A stretch of 64,000 bases of DNA from Plectrocnemia conspersa (GCA_009617715.1 VTFK01000023.1:2108001-2172000); one strand, 5' to 3'. Positions 13,801-23,470 are shown, numbered from the stretch's first letter. Made by a program: numbers and translations. Notes: generated by a model not told the origin, from the letters alone.

Positions 13801-15590
13801 ACATTATATTTATGTAATGTTTTTTTTATTTGATTCAATCTAACTGATTTTTGTAGAAAATAATACACGTAAATTAACATAACAAAAAATATGTTATATT
13901 AATTTTATAAAAAAATATTGAGAGCTTCTGAATTTATATAAAAAAAATCCATAAAAGCCGAAAAATATATGTAAAATAAATTAGCGAAATTTAATATAAA
14001 AAAAGTGTTAAACACACTAGCACAAAAAATTAGTAAAATAAATCAAAGCAATTACACGTTGAGAAACACTCATTTTTTATATAATTGACTATAAATGCAA
14101 TATAGATAATAATAAATATATAACAACAAAAATAACGCACTCCCAGGTGTATACAAACAAACCAAGAAATGTGTTTAAATTAACTCACTACTCAATAAAC
14201 GATTCTTACTTACTTTATCAATAAATATTTCTTTTATTATTATTTTGTCACAAATTTTTAGTAGCTAATTGGTTTTGCAAAAAAGCTAATTGGTTTTGCA
14301 AAAAAAGCTAATTGGTTTTGAGGGCAAAATGTTATAGCATATTATTCTCGAGACACATTTAAAGGTTTTTTGTGCTAAAATATCATATTAAGATTTAAAG
14401 TAAAAGGCTGTCACGCCCATTACAATGATTTTAATATCATGTATTGACATTAGACTTAAATTGAACTTTTAATTTTTTAATTTTTCTATATCAATAACAA
14501 ATATTGTATATGAATCTTAACAATGAATACAATGCTAAAAACCTCAAAAAAATTTGGTTCACTCTAATTTAGACTGAAATGTAGTAATTTTAAGATCTTC
14601 TATTTTCATAAATATCATGATTAAATAAATTTAAAAAAACTTTAATTGATTTAAAATAATTGTAATTGATCTTCTAGATCTTAATTATAATCACTGGCGA
14701 AATTGATTAGTTCATCCTCATACATTTTTTATTTTATTTTACTGTGAAAATTTTCTTAAGATGCCTTTTTTTATGATAACTAGATATTTTGGAGAATTAA
14801 GATTTTCATAACATTTATTAAACAATTTGCACACAAAAGTGAGAGCCAATTAACATCTTTTGATAAAACAGTTCTTCAAATTTAAAATAATGTATCTGAA
14901 CTAGTTATTCATTTAAGATTGGTTGTCGTTTAACGCAAAAAATACGTCTTGCTTAATTTTGTTTTTTATAAAAAATATATACTGGGAAACCGAAACCAAA
15001 ATTTGCATAGATTGTGATCGTAAGTAACTCAAATGTATTTTATTTGATTTTTATTTTTGGCAACCCTAATTAAAACACATATCAACAAACATATTACCTG
15101 ATATCTGCCTGATTGGCAAGTGCCTCATGGCGGCAACGTGCACGTATCCCAGCGAAAGCGATTCTCCCAGATTGGATCCAGTCGTTGTCAAGTACCTCGG
15201 CATACCATATGGCACCGTCGAAGCACTTGAATTGGCAACGATGACACTGGAAGACAAACTGCCACCACCGATTCCGATCTGACCGTCCATATCCTGACTG
15301 GTACTCAGATGGCAGCTCCTGAACAAGGAAGTCACGCACTCTGAACAAGGAGTCGAATGTGAAACGCTAGGTCGAGGCTTGAGAACCACCGGCTGTTGGA
15401 TCCTCGAGTCTTTGATCAATGATAAAATAGAAAAGTTCGAGCTTTTAGATGTAGATTTTGTTGTGTCGTTTGACAGGATCCTATCCACGCCGAATTTTAA
15501 TTTATTCGATTCGGTCGAATGGGACGATTCACTCAAGTTCACTGCACTGTCACTGTTCAACGTACGTATATCGGGATAATTCATCCTCAT
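1727..15590 (-). CDS. H2.0: H2.0/HLX-type homeobox transcription factor, whole gene (3 coding exons, 294 aa)
   Basis: Coding exons 15098-15590, 3602-3843 and 1727-1876 (minus strand) join in frame through GT-AG introns: donor CAG|GTAATA with acceptor TTTCAG, then CAG|GTAAAT with acceptor TTTTAG. The product is 294 residues. Residues 33-39 (FGVDRIL) fit the eh1 motif FxVxxIL that recruits Groucho-type corepressors. The homeodomain spans about residues 202-261 and contains KRKRSWSRAVFSNLQRKGLE and, across the last splice, VKVWFQNRRMKWRHTKE, with the DNA-contacting WFQN (Asn at position 51 of the domain). The KRSWSRAVFSNLQRKGLE / KYITKPDRRQLAA signature is diagnostic of the H2.0/HLX class. The protein should act in the nucleus as a sequence-specific regulator, probably a repressor. 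In Drosophila H2.0 marks visceral mesoderm. The acidic C-terminus (HDNEDIDVDTVSD) follows closely after the homeodomain. The gene looks intact. Start ATG at 15588-15590 has A at -3; a second in-frame ATG follows two codons later. Confidence 0.93.
1877..3601 (-). other. H2.0 intron between exons 2 and 3, with a repeat cluster at about 2.4-3.1 kb
   Basis: 1,725-bp GT-AG intron. The stretch 2390-3110 is a patchwork of dispersed repeats: a half copy of the AACAGCAAATG / TTTGGTTTGAAC family (2525-2580), an inverted pair AACAACGATTTGTT / AACAAATCGTTGTT (2689-2757), a segment shared with the MITE at 46.6 kb (CAGAACAGTGAACACCCCAT, 2908-2927), and a copy of the CCCTCTCCCC family (3000-3110). The remainder shows nothing I can identify. 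Confidence 0.6.
3602..3843 (-). CDS. H2.0: H2.0 exon 2 (first four-fifths of the homeodomain)
   Basis: 242 bases entered through a polypyrimidine acceptor ending TTTCAG; the first two bases complete the Ala codon split from exon 1. Encodes residues 165-245, a Ser/His-rich linker and homeodomain helices 1, 2 and the start of helix 3, ending ...GLTDAQ exactly at the donor CAG|GTAAAT. A splice site inside helix 3 just before VKVWF is a position also seen in other homeobox genes. Confidence 0.92.
4785..5075. promoter_or_regulatory. GC-rich intronic island, candidate H2.0 enhancer
   Basis: A sharply less AT-rich block in the 3' part of the large intron. It contains CACTTGA (4950-4956), the core bound by NK-2/Tinman-type homeodomains, and CATATG (5017-5022), a Twist-preferred E-box, plus ACATGT. 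In flies H2.0 acts in visceral mesoderm, where such factors operate, so an enhancer is a reasonable inference. Sites this short are common by chance. Confidence 0.3.
7358..7775. repeat. MITE-like inverted repeat (GTGAATAAGTTGACAA termini) with a duplicated right end
   Basis: The left end GTGGGCGTGAATAAGTTGAC (7358) is inverted at 7716 (CAACTTATTCACGGCTACCA on the plus strand). A second, diverged copy of the right end follows immediately (7735-7770, TTGACTTGTC...AACTTATTCACGGCT). No coding potential. The superfamily is not determined; no clear target duplication was seen. Confidence 0.45.
7790..8500 (+). repeat. Diverged tandem array, about 2.6 units of roughly 270 bp
   Basis: Words recur in the same order about every 270 bases: ACATGTGCC/ATATGTGCC/ACATGTGCTG at 7808, 8089 and 8358; the AATAGTCTGGTT / AATAATCTGGTT / ATTAATCTGAAT series at 7932, 8159 and 8478. 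Copies are old and heavily mutated. Confidence 0.4.
10070..10400. promoter_or_regulatory. GC-rich intronic island with a TCF/LEF-like site
   Basis: Much more GC-rich than the surrounding intron. It contains CCTTTGATCTGTG (from 10263), close to the TCF/LEF core CTTTGATC, and the word CCGGCCCCGA twice (about 10101 and 10342). No open frame is convincing as coding. Possible conserved cis-regulatory element of H2.0; this rests on base composition only. Confidence 0.25.
11045..11310. promoter_or_regulatory. GC-rich intronic island, possible regulatory element
   Basis: Compositional outlier inside the large H2.0 intron, with CCATAAA, ATTTAAAT and a GGCCGGCGCGCG core. A minus-strand open frame of about 80 codons crosses it but shows no recognisable domain and no well-placed splice sites, so I treat it as non-coding. 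Confidence 0.2.
11613..12493. mobile_element. Inverted-repeat DNA element, 881 bp, 46-bp terminal inverted repeats
   Basis: The left terminus TGTAGAGTACGCTCGGGATA (11613-11658) is matched by the inverted right terminus (12448-12493) with only about four differences in 46 bases, including TTATTGTGTGCG at the inner edge. The interior carries a plus-strand open frame of about 100 codons (to 11970) with no recognised domain. The element hosts a smaller nested inverted repeat. No clean target duplication is visible. Probably a non-autonomous DNA transposon. Confidence 0.7.
12147..12284. repeat. Small MITE nested in the 881-bp element
   Basis: Ends CTTGATATCAATTAACCCAG and, inverted, TCTGGGTTAAACCAATATCA give terminal inverted repeats of about 27 bp (AACCCAGATTTGCC / GGGCATATCTGGGTT). 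138 bp, non-coding. Confidence 0.5.
14263..14322 (+). repeat. Three tandem copies of a ~22-bp unit (GCTAATTGGTTTTGCAAAAA)
   Basis: The unit AGCTAATTGGTTTTG occurs three times head-to-tail separated by A-rich spacers. Each contains TAATTG, a homeodomain core, and an ATTGG (inverted CCAAT) word. Located in the large H2.0 intron about 0.8 kb from exon 1. Confidence 0.8.
15098..15590 (-). CDS. H2.0: H2.0 exon 1 (start codon, eh1-like motif, serine-rich region)
   Basis: 493 coding bases giving residues 1-164 plus one base of a split codon. Reads MRMNYPDIRTLNSDS at the start, an eh1-like FGVDRIL at residues 33-39, then a Ser/Thr-rich low-complexity segment. It ends at CAG|GTAATA. The reading frame runs on to a stop inside the intron, so an unspliced reading would give a false 174-residue protein. 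Confidence 0.9.
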
Positions 15591-15805
15591 GCTTTTTGAG
15601 ACGTCGGTATAACTAAAAAGTACGCGGTTCGCAAGTCAAAGATGAGGAGCTCACAGGAAGCTCGATTTGCGAGTGAAGCTGAACGCGTGGACCACACAAG
15701 TTGGAAAACGGAGAGGGAGCTGAGCCACGCCTAAATTATTAGTCGGAGGCGGAGCTTGGAGCCAATGAGACGTTGGTATTGGTCAGTAATTTCCATAAAT
15801 ACGCA
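15591..15805 (-). promoter_or_regulatory. Probable 5' UTR and proximal promoter of H2.0
   Basis: A less AT-rich block directly upstream of the ATG. On the minus strand it has CCAAT (plus ATTGG, 15778-15782), an opposite-orientation CCAAT at 15762-15766 and a weak TATA-like TATTTATG at about 15794-15801. The start site cannot be fixed from sequence. Confidence 0.35.
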
Positions 15806-16929
15806 TTATGGAAAAGCAATAAAGCTGCGGATAATTTTCAGAATGTGTAAACATTTTTATATCGGCGGAAAATGAATAAATAAACATTATATGGTTACGG
15901 CTTCTGAGAGGCAATATTGTTTTCGTAAAGTAATTGCACCATGTTCAATGTAAATATTGATAGATATATTCGTTTTTTGTGATAAATAAATAATTTGTAT
16001 CTATAATAATATGGTTAAATATGCATATTTATACTAAATATAAACAAACTTAAAATATCATTTTTTTCTTTAATACATTTTTAATAAATTATGTTTATTT
16101 AAAAAAAAATAATCTACATAACATTACCACTTTTCTGCTCAAATTCTGACATATGCTACGAAAATCTCACATATCTGAAATATCAAGTATTCCTAAGAAT
16201 ATTTGAAAGCTGAAGCCAGTGAAAGCATAATGTAAATCGTATACGCCATTTTGCTCTCTATTTTGTTCGCGAAACTATTAAAAAAATGTATGTTCATAAA
16301 ATCAAAAAAAAAACAGATAAATCTATAAGTAACCAAACAGTATTTTATCTTTTAGGCTAAAAAGGCTATTAATGTTATAGTTATAAAAAGAGAATAAAGC
16401 GAAAAGAGTTTTTTGCCCTTTCTATTAAATTGAAAATTATAGATTTGGGCAATTTATAACTAAGACTATCAATATAATATATATTTTTAATTAAAAGTGT
16501 AAAATCTATCTATGAATATATTAGCAACGACTTATAAAAATAAACTTTTATATTCTAGATAAATTTGGTATCATAAATATAAAATCTTATTCTCAAATTT
16601 GAATATTTCTCAGTAAAAAACATGTATAGGATTCTTACATATGTATGTACTTTAAACATAAGTGTAGGTAAACCTCTATATTCTGAAAATATTTAGTACC
16701 ATAAATATGCAATTCCCAAATATTTTTCTAATTCTTTAAAAATATTTTATATTTCTATAAATTATGTTCCATTATTAAATATTAATAAACAAAAAATAAT
16801 AACAATACCTGAATATCAATTAAACTCAGTGTCAGAATATTTGATTTACTAATTTAATAATAATGTACTATTCATTAGACACCTGCTAAATTGTTGTATA
16901 TAATATAATCACAATCGGCAAGCGCTAGT
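15806..16929. other. Intergenic spacer
   Basis: AT-rich DNA upstream of H2.0 with no open frame, RNA gene or repeat that I can support. Confidence 0.5.
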
Positions 16930-17730
16930 AAACCAACAACACGGGTTTCGTTTGCGTCATTCCATGGTCACTAGTGTCTTTCAATGGCGGTGACAAAATC
17001 CCTTGATTCTAAAATTCAGGTAGATGTAGTCTATACCGACTTTCAAAAAGCATTTGACAAAGTTTGTCATGAGCCACTTATTCAAAATTTAAGCAAAATT
17101 TAACATTTGTTTTTCGAACGGTCTTCGAGTTACTTAACCCTCTATGTGCCAAAATACCTTGGCGTAATATACGACCGTAATGCCAGCCATTGTTATTAAA
17201 AATTTCAAAGACACAAGATTCTTATAACAGCCCTGGCGACGTTAAAAAGTTAACATTTAATTTTCGGCATTTTATGAAAGCTATAGTATAGAGTAGTTAT
17301 AATTTTAAAAATTTCACCATAGATGGCTTTATATCATTTCAAAGCATAAATGAGAGAGCTTCGTAGGAAGCTTGTGGCAATATGGTCGCAACTCGATAGA
17401 GCTTTGTACGTCGTCCGTGGCATTCAAACGGTTAAATCGCCGCCATCAATATGTGACCTATGGCTTTTGTCACTCTGATTATTAATTCGCTTATTATGGA
17501 GTACCACAAGGATCCAATCTGGATCCTCTGCTATTTTTGCTCTTTAATAATGACATACATATAAAAATATTTCTTATATTCTAATGACATGAAAGTGTTT
17601 CACAGTATTCATATAAATTCAGATTCACTTTACCTGGAGTCATTGTGAAGGTAGTCAATCGACAATCGACTATCTTTCAGCATCGCCAAGTGGCACGTTG
17701 TCACATTTTTCAGATCCCCTTGCCCGACGG
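16930..17730 (+). pseudogene. Decayed Jockey-like LINE reverse-transcriptase fragment, split by a MITE
   Basis: Translated pieces in changing frames follow the order of the LINE at 56.6-58.3 kb: QQHGFRLRHS, VDVVYTDFQKAFDKV, then after the insertion NRRHQYVTY, YGVPQGSNLDPLLFLLF, FLYSNDMKVFHS (in place of the catalytic YADD) and NRLSFSIAKWHVVTFFRSP. Frameshifts, stops and the YSND substitution show it is dead. A piggyBac-like insertion occupies 17138-17431; skipping it reconnects the reading frame across the TTAA. LINE-like similarity fades after about 17730. Confidence 0.8.
17138..17431. mobile_element. piggyBac-like MITE (294 bp) flanked by TTAA on both sides
   Basis: Flanked by TTAA at 17134-17137 and 17432-17435. 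Termini CCCTCTATGTGCCA and, inverted, CCGTTTGAATGCCA match at 9 of 14 positions and resemble the CCC..TG.ATGCCA ends of piggyBac-type elements. It interrupts the reverse-transcriptase fragment exactly at the TTAA, which independently supports insertion. Non-coding. Confidence 0.6.
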
Positions 17731-18184
17731 AATTCTCGTGTTTTAGCAGAAATACTTCCGTCGAGTTGGTAGTGACGTTCGAGCAGTAATGAAGATTTTC
17801 TATGCACATGATGCTCAGCTCATTATACGGAGCACGTGGCACTCCAATAATTCATTGGCGATTCATAGGGAATCACGATCCCGTTCCTTATTCTTGCTTG
17901 TTGCAGTCAGAATGTGAGCGTTCCTTTTGCATGATGTTTTCGGCGATAGCTCTGAGGAGTTGAAAAAAAATATATGTACAAAAATTTGTATGCATCATAT
18001 TTTTAATTTTATTTTTAAATGTATTTATTGTTTGTATAATAGCCATAACAACGCATTGGGAAAACCTGGCAAATCATGATAGTCATTTTTTTTAAAAAGA
18101 TATTCAAATATTATTTCAATTAACTTCCATTTAAAATTTCACCTATTAGAAAATCTGTAAAAATCCAGATAAACCCTAATAGAT

Positions 18185-18400
18185 TTTTGTTGATGTTAAC
18201 CATGGTCCAACAGTTTTCTTTTAAAATAACCCATGACAAACCTTGTCGAAGGCCTTCTCAACATCCATATATACAACGTCTACTTGAATTTCTGCATTGA
18301 GAGATTTTGCCACCGTTTTGGTGAAAGAAAGAATGGAACAGTTGCTCCATCAAAATTTTCTGAAAGTGATTAAAGACCTATCTATGGATAATTATTTTGA
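18185..18400 (-). pseudogene. LINE reverse-transcriptase fragment, minus strand
   Basis: Minus-strand pieces read IGLISLS..-like sequence corresponding to the RPIALIS motif and then VDVVYMDVEKAFDKVCH, matching the palm region of the same Jockey-like family. It lies about 0.5 kb from, and in the opposite orientation to, the fragment at 16.9-17.7 kb. Short and frameshifted. Confidence 0.65.
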
Positions 18401-18439
18401 ACAGATTAGCAGTAGCTGATAACACTTAACCAATCAATA

Positions 18440-20260
18440 GTTTTTAATGCACAATTTGTCACACTTCCTATGAATATGTGTGACTTTTGAGCATATCCAG
18501 AGATCATGAATTGATGACGTCTTGAGAATCAGATCAAAAATCTTCTAATGACTTAAAAAAACTTGAAACTATTTATTTTTATTATATAGATTATGATACA
18601 TATTTCACATTAGATGCATATAAAACTTATATACTTGCTCTCAATTTTCATTACATATGATTTTTTAAGTAAAAAAGTATTTAGTACAAAAATCACTAAA
18701 AAAATCGTACTTTTTCATTATATCTATATATATTTTAAATAAAGTAAAAAATATATATTATTTATTTATATACCGATTTTTGGTACATATCATATATATT
18801 AATAATGATAATTTTTAGCAGCAGATGTGTGGTAATATATTACACTAAAACATATATTATATCTTTGAACAAAATATAAAGAAATCTGATTGCTTTTGAA
18901 TAGTAAAAAACAACAGTTTAGAACACCTGAACGATCGTAATGATGTATTCATATTGAAACAGTATTGAATCGTTTTTCAACGATACTGCAGCTTATTTAT
19001 ACTATAAAACGTTCAGCTTCGAAATTATTACACAACCGTTTATACACGTTCCAGAAGATCGTAAATAATACTCACCGGATAGAAACCAGAAAATCGCGCG
19101 TTCATAATTCGCTGAATTTGCTAATAATGAAACATAATTTATAATAACTAATTTAATTATTATGCCTATATAAATAAATATATCAAATGCCCACGTATTG
19201 TGAGAAATTTTATTGTAAGTGTGAATAACAACGAACGTGAAGAAGAAAAGAGTGAGGTCATCACGAGATGACGTTTCGATCGGGTGCAGTAAATATGTCT
19301 GCCCACAGGCGTAGTAAATAATTACTTTCGAGTGTAAAAAATATATATACGAAACGCGACAAAGGATATGCGTGAAAGGGAATCGTTATTTCCGTCCATC
19401 GCTTGTAAATAAGAGACTTTGTTCGGATTGTGTATGTGATATTCGTATCATATGTGAGATAAATTATGTTATGAATATGTAAATAAGAACTTATTATCTC
19501 TGTGAAAATGAATTGTGTAAAATTTTAACTTTAAAAAGTTTTAATAGAGATAGGTAAATTTATTCATACATTAATCTAAAACAGTTTTTCATTGTTTTTT
19601 CATAATTTCCAACTATCTGCTAACATTTCCTAATGGACGAATATCTACAACCGGACAAGTACATTTGTTCATATGCTAAAAAATGATATCCAGTTAACAA
19701 AAAATAATTTCACAGTAATTTCATAGTATACAAAACACTGTATTAATATTATTTATAAAAAAATCAGATTTTTCATTCAGTAACTGTATTATATAATATT
19801 TTTATTTCGAAATTTTATCATTAAAAAAGTTATTTTAGATTTGATTAGAAAAGAAGATAGTCTTAATTTATTAAGTTTTGCTGTAAATTACGGTTAAATA
19901 GATTTATACTCTGTCTGAAACATCATTTAATAAGTTTATTATAATATATTATCATTTTTTTACATCTGTTATAACATTAAAGCTTAACAACATATATTTC
20001 ATCTCAATAAATCAAATTTGGATTATTAAACTATAAATTAGAATCTATTCGTAATATTAAATAATATCATAGTCCTAAAACTTTTTAATTTCATACATTA
20101 GACATCTACAAAACAATAATTAGAATACAAAAGTATTTTTTTTAACTATTAGTTTATCATCAATTAGTCAGTTGCAATATTCAGTGGCTACAAGTTTAAC
20201 TATAATACATAACCATTAACAGCTAAATAATTAGCTCTATTTTAGTTCCATGTAAATATA
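18440..20260. other. AT-rich spacer with a mildly GC-richer part at about 18.95-19.45 kb
   Basis: No open frame or repeat I can support. The 18.95-19.45 kb part is less AT-rich and could be regulatory, but nothing specific is recognisable. Confidence 0.4.
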
Positions 20261-20266
20261 TTGAAG

Positions 20267-20870
20267 CAGAGGTTTTCAACCGATGGATTAATTGTAGGGT
20301 TTCAATAGGGAATTGAGATCAAATTAAATGGTTATTTAAAGACCAAAGAGTGTTTTAAAATATGTTGTAATACAGAATATGATTTTTTTTCTCGCAATAA
20401 AAATTACCGAGTAAATCAAAAATATTGCCAGCTCTATTAGGACGATCAAACAAACCAAATTGTGATTTTTTAAAAGGCTCATAACTAAAATTTTGTATTG
20501 ACATGGTTGCAGCTAATCATTTGCTTTTTTTCCACATAAATATACGATGATTTTGAACAGTTAGTTAAAAGATAAGCTCAATTTTTAGCCTGAAATGAAT
20601 AAGTAACGTATCTTATGTTTTGCTTCATGTTCAATAAAGTAAATCTTCAGATGCAAATAAATAATATAAACGGTCGATAAAAGTTTTATTCGGTCGAAAA
20701 AGTTGTTGATGAGCTTCTAAAGCAAAAGTCAGATTTGGACCCAAAAATTACTATTCGTGCGTACTTTAAATTATGTCAATTATTTCAGTGAATCAGGCTT
20801 TCAACTGTGTTATAAATGAAAAAGAAGCAACGAAGTAGATTGGAGGTAGGCAATATTCTGTATTGGGTTT
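20267..20870 (+). mobile_element. hAT-type transposon relic
   Basis: Starts with CAGAGGTTTTCAACC, very like the CAGNGGTTCTCAACC terminus of many hAT elements, and near 20819-20854 reads KKKQRSRLEVGN, resembling the RNRL..E motif at the C-terminus of hAT transposases. The intervening 500 bp is frameshifted with no continuous frame, and I did not find the right terminus. A decayed, internally deleted hAT copy is the best reading. Confidence 0.4.
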
Positions 20871-20875
20871 ACTTA

Positions 20876-20935
20876 ATTTTTCCTAATCTCATGGATAAAT
20901 ATCGTTATTAATTAAAATAGAGCTGTGTCGCATAT
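20876..20935 (+). repeat. Dispersed repeat, copy 1 (TTCCTAATCTCATGGATAAA)
   Basis: Shares the pattern TTTTCCT.ATCTC...GATAAA/GAATATCGT...AGCT with 31085-31150 and 31805-31870. Short, non-coding, diverged. Confidence 0.4.
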
Positions 20936-21124
20936 TCATAATTTATATATCAAAAAATCTCTATTAAGGATTTATTTTTCTAATGTTAAAATATGTTTTT
21001 ATTAATGCATGCTATATATTGTTTAACTTCGGACATTTTTGTTTGAGAAATAAAAAAAAAGAAGACAATCCTTTTTAAATTACTACGTATGGAAAAGTTG
21101 AAATCATATATTTTTATTAGCACC

Positions 21125-21397
21125 CAGTGGCGTAGCTAGGGTATGTGTCACCCAGGGCGATCCTTAAAATTGCCGCCCCCCCCCCCCCCATATATTTTTT
21201 GCAGAATCATAAAATCAGCATTTCTTAAAATAATAAATTGGTTATTATTAAGCTCTTGTTATTTGTAGATATATATATGTTTTAGTGCATTCAGGATTAA
21301 GAACCACACTGGACGATCCCATCGCGAATATGCCGCCCCAAGCAAGTGCCGCCCGGGGCGAACCCGCCCCCTCCGCCCCACAATAGCTACGCCACTG
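21125..21397. mobile_element. hAT MITE, 273 bp, copy 1, perfect 8-bp target duplication
   Basis: Terminal inverted repeats CAGTGGCGTAGCTA / TAGCTACGCCACTG, flanked on both sides by TTAGCACC (21117-21124 and 21398-21405). An 8-bp duplication plus CAGTGGCG termini defines a hAT superfamily element. The interior includes GC-rich sub-terminal blocks (runs of C, GTGCCGCCC) and no coding frame, so it is non-autonomous. Confidence 0.92.
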
Positions 21398-21539
21398 TTA
21401 GCACCTGCCAGATAAATTATATTTTCACTGTATTCTGATATGATTTCACTGAAATGTCATATTTTAAAAAATAGATTCGAGACTGTTTATTCTAAGATTT
21501 TTTTTGAAAGATAACCCAAGAAGTTTTGGTTAAGTTTAA

Positions 21540-21695
21540 GGAACGTTTTCAGTTTTTTTAAGGAGAGGGGCATAGTTGGCCAGTGATGGCGTTTTTTTTA
21601 AATATTTTGATTTCAATAAAATTCAGAGTATTACATTAAATGATATGAATTTTTCTGCCCAAATTTAAGGGGGGAGGGTAACGATGTCCCTGATA
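21540..21695. repeat. Dispersed CCCTCTCCCC/TTGGCCAGT repeat, copy
   Basis: Same order of words as 60880-61010 (TTGGCCAGT, ATTTCA..AA.ATTCA.AGTAT, GAATTTTTC) and the reverse of 34000-34165 and 3000-3110. Ends near GATGTCCCTGAT. Non-coding. Confidence 0.5.
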
Positions 21696-21994
21696 TACTA
21701 GAAGCTTTTGAAATTCCATGGATTAAGATAGTCTTAAATGACTGAATTCTCTTTAAAATAGGACGTGATTAAGAACTCATTTTAACCATCAAACGAAGGA
21801 AGATGTAGTAGGTACCTCAGTCCCAAATACGAGCTTCATACCTCATAACTTAATAATGATAAAAATTTTAAGTAAAAATGTCTTGGTTGCGAAACATATG
21901 CCTATCAGTATATAGACATCAGTAGAATAAGAACACGAACATATAAGTTAATATGTTTTTTCATTACGGTCTATAAAGATCATTTTTTTATATA

Positions 21995-23103
21995 CAGTAT
22001 GTTTGATAAGATCGTGCCCGGTGAAGCTTTGGCTGTGGAACCATTAGATAAAAAAAATAACGGGAGTTGGTAGAGGGACCCTTTGCCCAAGATGCATTTT
22101 ACAGACAATTTCAGTTTTCATTCGACCTTCGTGTCAAATCAATATATTATGCAACGAATGCAACATACGCATTACGATTCACAGCAGTGTTTCCGAAAAT
22201 GTCCCGAGAAGTATTTGATTCTACATCAATAAGTCAGGCATTCGTAAATAATTATATAAAACGTGGATGACTTGCCGGAACATGGCTCTACGAAGAATAT
22301 AATAAAAAGTGAAGAAAAACTGATTCTGGGAGTATTTACAAACAATACTGCGAATTGAACAAGCAGTATTAGAGAAGAAAGATTTATATTTATCATGCGA
22401 TACTATAAGAAGACGTTTGCATGCTCATAATACTGTCTGAAAAACACGTCGAAAAAAAACACGTCGAAAAAATAATGACTTGGGCGCAAGGGAACTTGGA
22501 ACATGATTGTGATAACGTATTTTTTTCTGACGAAGTTTCTTTTTGGGAATGTAGTACTATTAATCCAACTTGGTCTAACCCCAGCAATAGACTTTTTCCA
22601 GCGGACTGTTAAGCCCCCAGTAAAAGTGCATTTTTGGGGGTTGGGGCTTTAAATCAAGATGCTACCAAAATCGTAAAAATCTATGAAAAAGATTTATTAT
22701 CATCTGCCCAGAAGTGGTTTGATAGAAGAGTGGAAAATTAGCTTATCCAAGATAACAATGATCCGAAACATCAAAGTCGTCTGTGTACCACCTGATTGGC
22801 ACTCGCAATCACCGGATGGAAATTTCATCGAAAATGTTTGAACATTAAGCTAAAGCTTTGTGAAATGAAGATTTGGAATATAAGACAATTATATCTCCAA
22901 ATCAACCTGGAGATTTTTTTCTCAAGAATACGCCGACAAATTAGTCCAAAGTATGCAATGGTGATGCCAATCGATTATTGATAATAAGGGCGATTGGATA
23001 AGATATTAATAATAAAGCATTTTAACCCTTATATTGTAGTATGTGTATGTCATTTTTAAATTGGTTATTAGTTATGCCGGACACACTCTTATCAAACAGA
23101 CTG
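21995..23103 (+). mobile_element. Tc1/mariner element, 1,109 bp, with a dead transposase
   Basis: Terminal inverted repeats CAGTATGTTTGATAAGATCG and, inverted at the right, CAGTCTGTTTGATAAGAGTG, each flanked by TA (21993-21994, 23104-23105). In three frames the interior shows the DDE transposase landmarks of this superfamily: FFSDEVSFW (first Asp, about 22525), IQDNNDPKHQS (second Asp, about 22750) and SPDGNFIENV (Glu, about 22815), the last two separated by a frameshift and a stop. The N-terminal half is degraded, with several stops, so the element cannot make a working transposase. Confidence 0.85.
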
Positions 23104-23169
23104 TACTTATAAAAATATATTTTATTATTTTTTTTTATATATATATAACGTTATTTAACTTTAGTTTTC

Positions 23170-23470
23170 AATTATCCTCACCTGCTCGATGGCGAGTTAT
23201 GTCAGGTGCGAAAAGCGTCAGACAGTTTTTCGCAGAGTTGGTCCGTTTGAGTAATGAGAGTCCAGGAAGTGGTGGCGCTCGGGTCGGCCGGTCGCCGAGG
23301 TACCCCATAAAGGTGTCACGACATTGCAGCGCGACTAATAAACTGTAACCGATATGTTTTATGGTACATGTTTATTGGCCCTTCATCATAATATACATGC
23401 GAAATCGACCGACGGCGGCGGCGACGGGGCTCGACGATTAATTTGGTAATTACGAGATCGGCATGTATGG
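23170..23470. promoter_or_regulatory. GC-rich island with paired CACCTG/CAGGTG E-boxes
   Basis: Strong compositional outlier between transposon DNA and AT-rich spacer. CACCTG (23179-23184) and CAGGTG (23203-23208) lie as an inverted pair around CTCGATGGCGAG. A plus-strand open frame ends at 23348, but no domain or splice context supports it. Could be a regulatory element or an unrecognised exon. Confidence 0.25.

Larger units (their letters stand above)
3844..15097 (-). other. H2.0 large intron (11.25 kb)
   Basis: Bounded by donor GTAATA (minus strand, at 15097) and acceptor TTTCAG (at 3844). Mostly very AT-rich with no believable exon on either strand. GC-rich islands stand out at 4.79-5.07, 10.07-10.40 and 11.04-11.31 kb; repeats occupy 7.36-8.50, 11.61-12.49 and 14.26-14.32 kb. 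5.08-7.33, 8.55-10.05 and 12.5-14.2 kb hold nothing I can identify. Confidence 0.7.

Noticed and set aside
15094..15348. Second minus-strand frame inside H2.0 exon 1
   Set aside because: Overlaps the H2.0 frame out of phase and has no domain.
15066..15590. H2.0 first frame read as a 174-aa stand-alone protein
   Set aside because: Its last ten residues are intronic; a donor CAG|GTAATA at 15097 links it in phase to the homeodomain exon.
17630..17842. Minus-strand 70-codon frame
   Set aside because: The plus strand here begins with LINE reverse-transcriptase remnants (NRLSFSIAKW), so the minus frame is a shadow at least in part.
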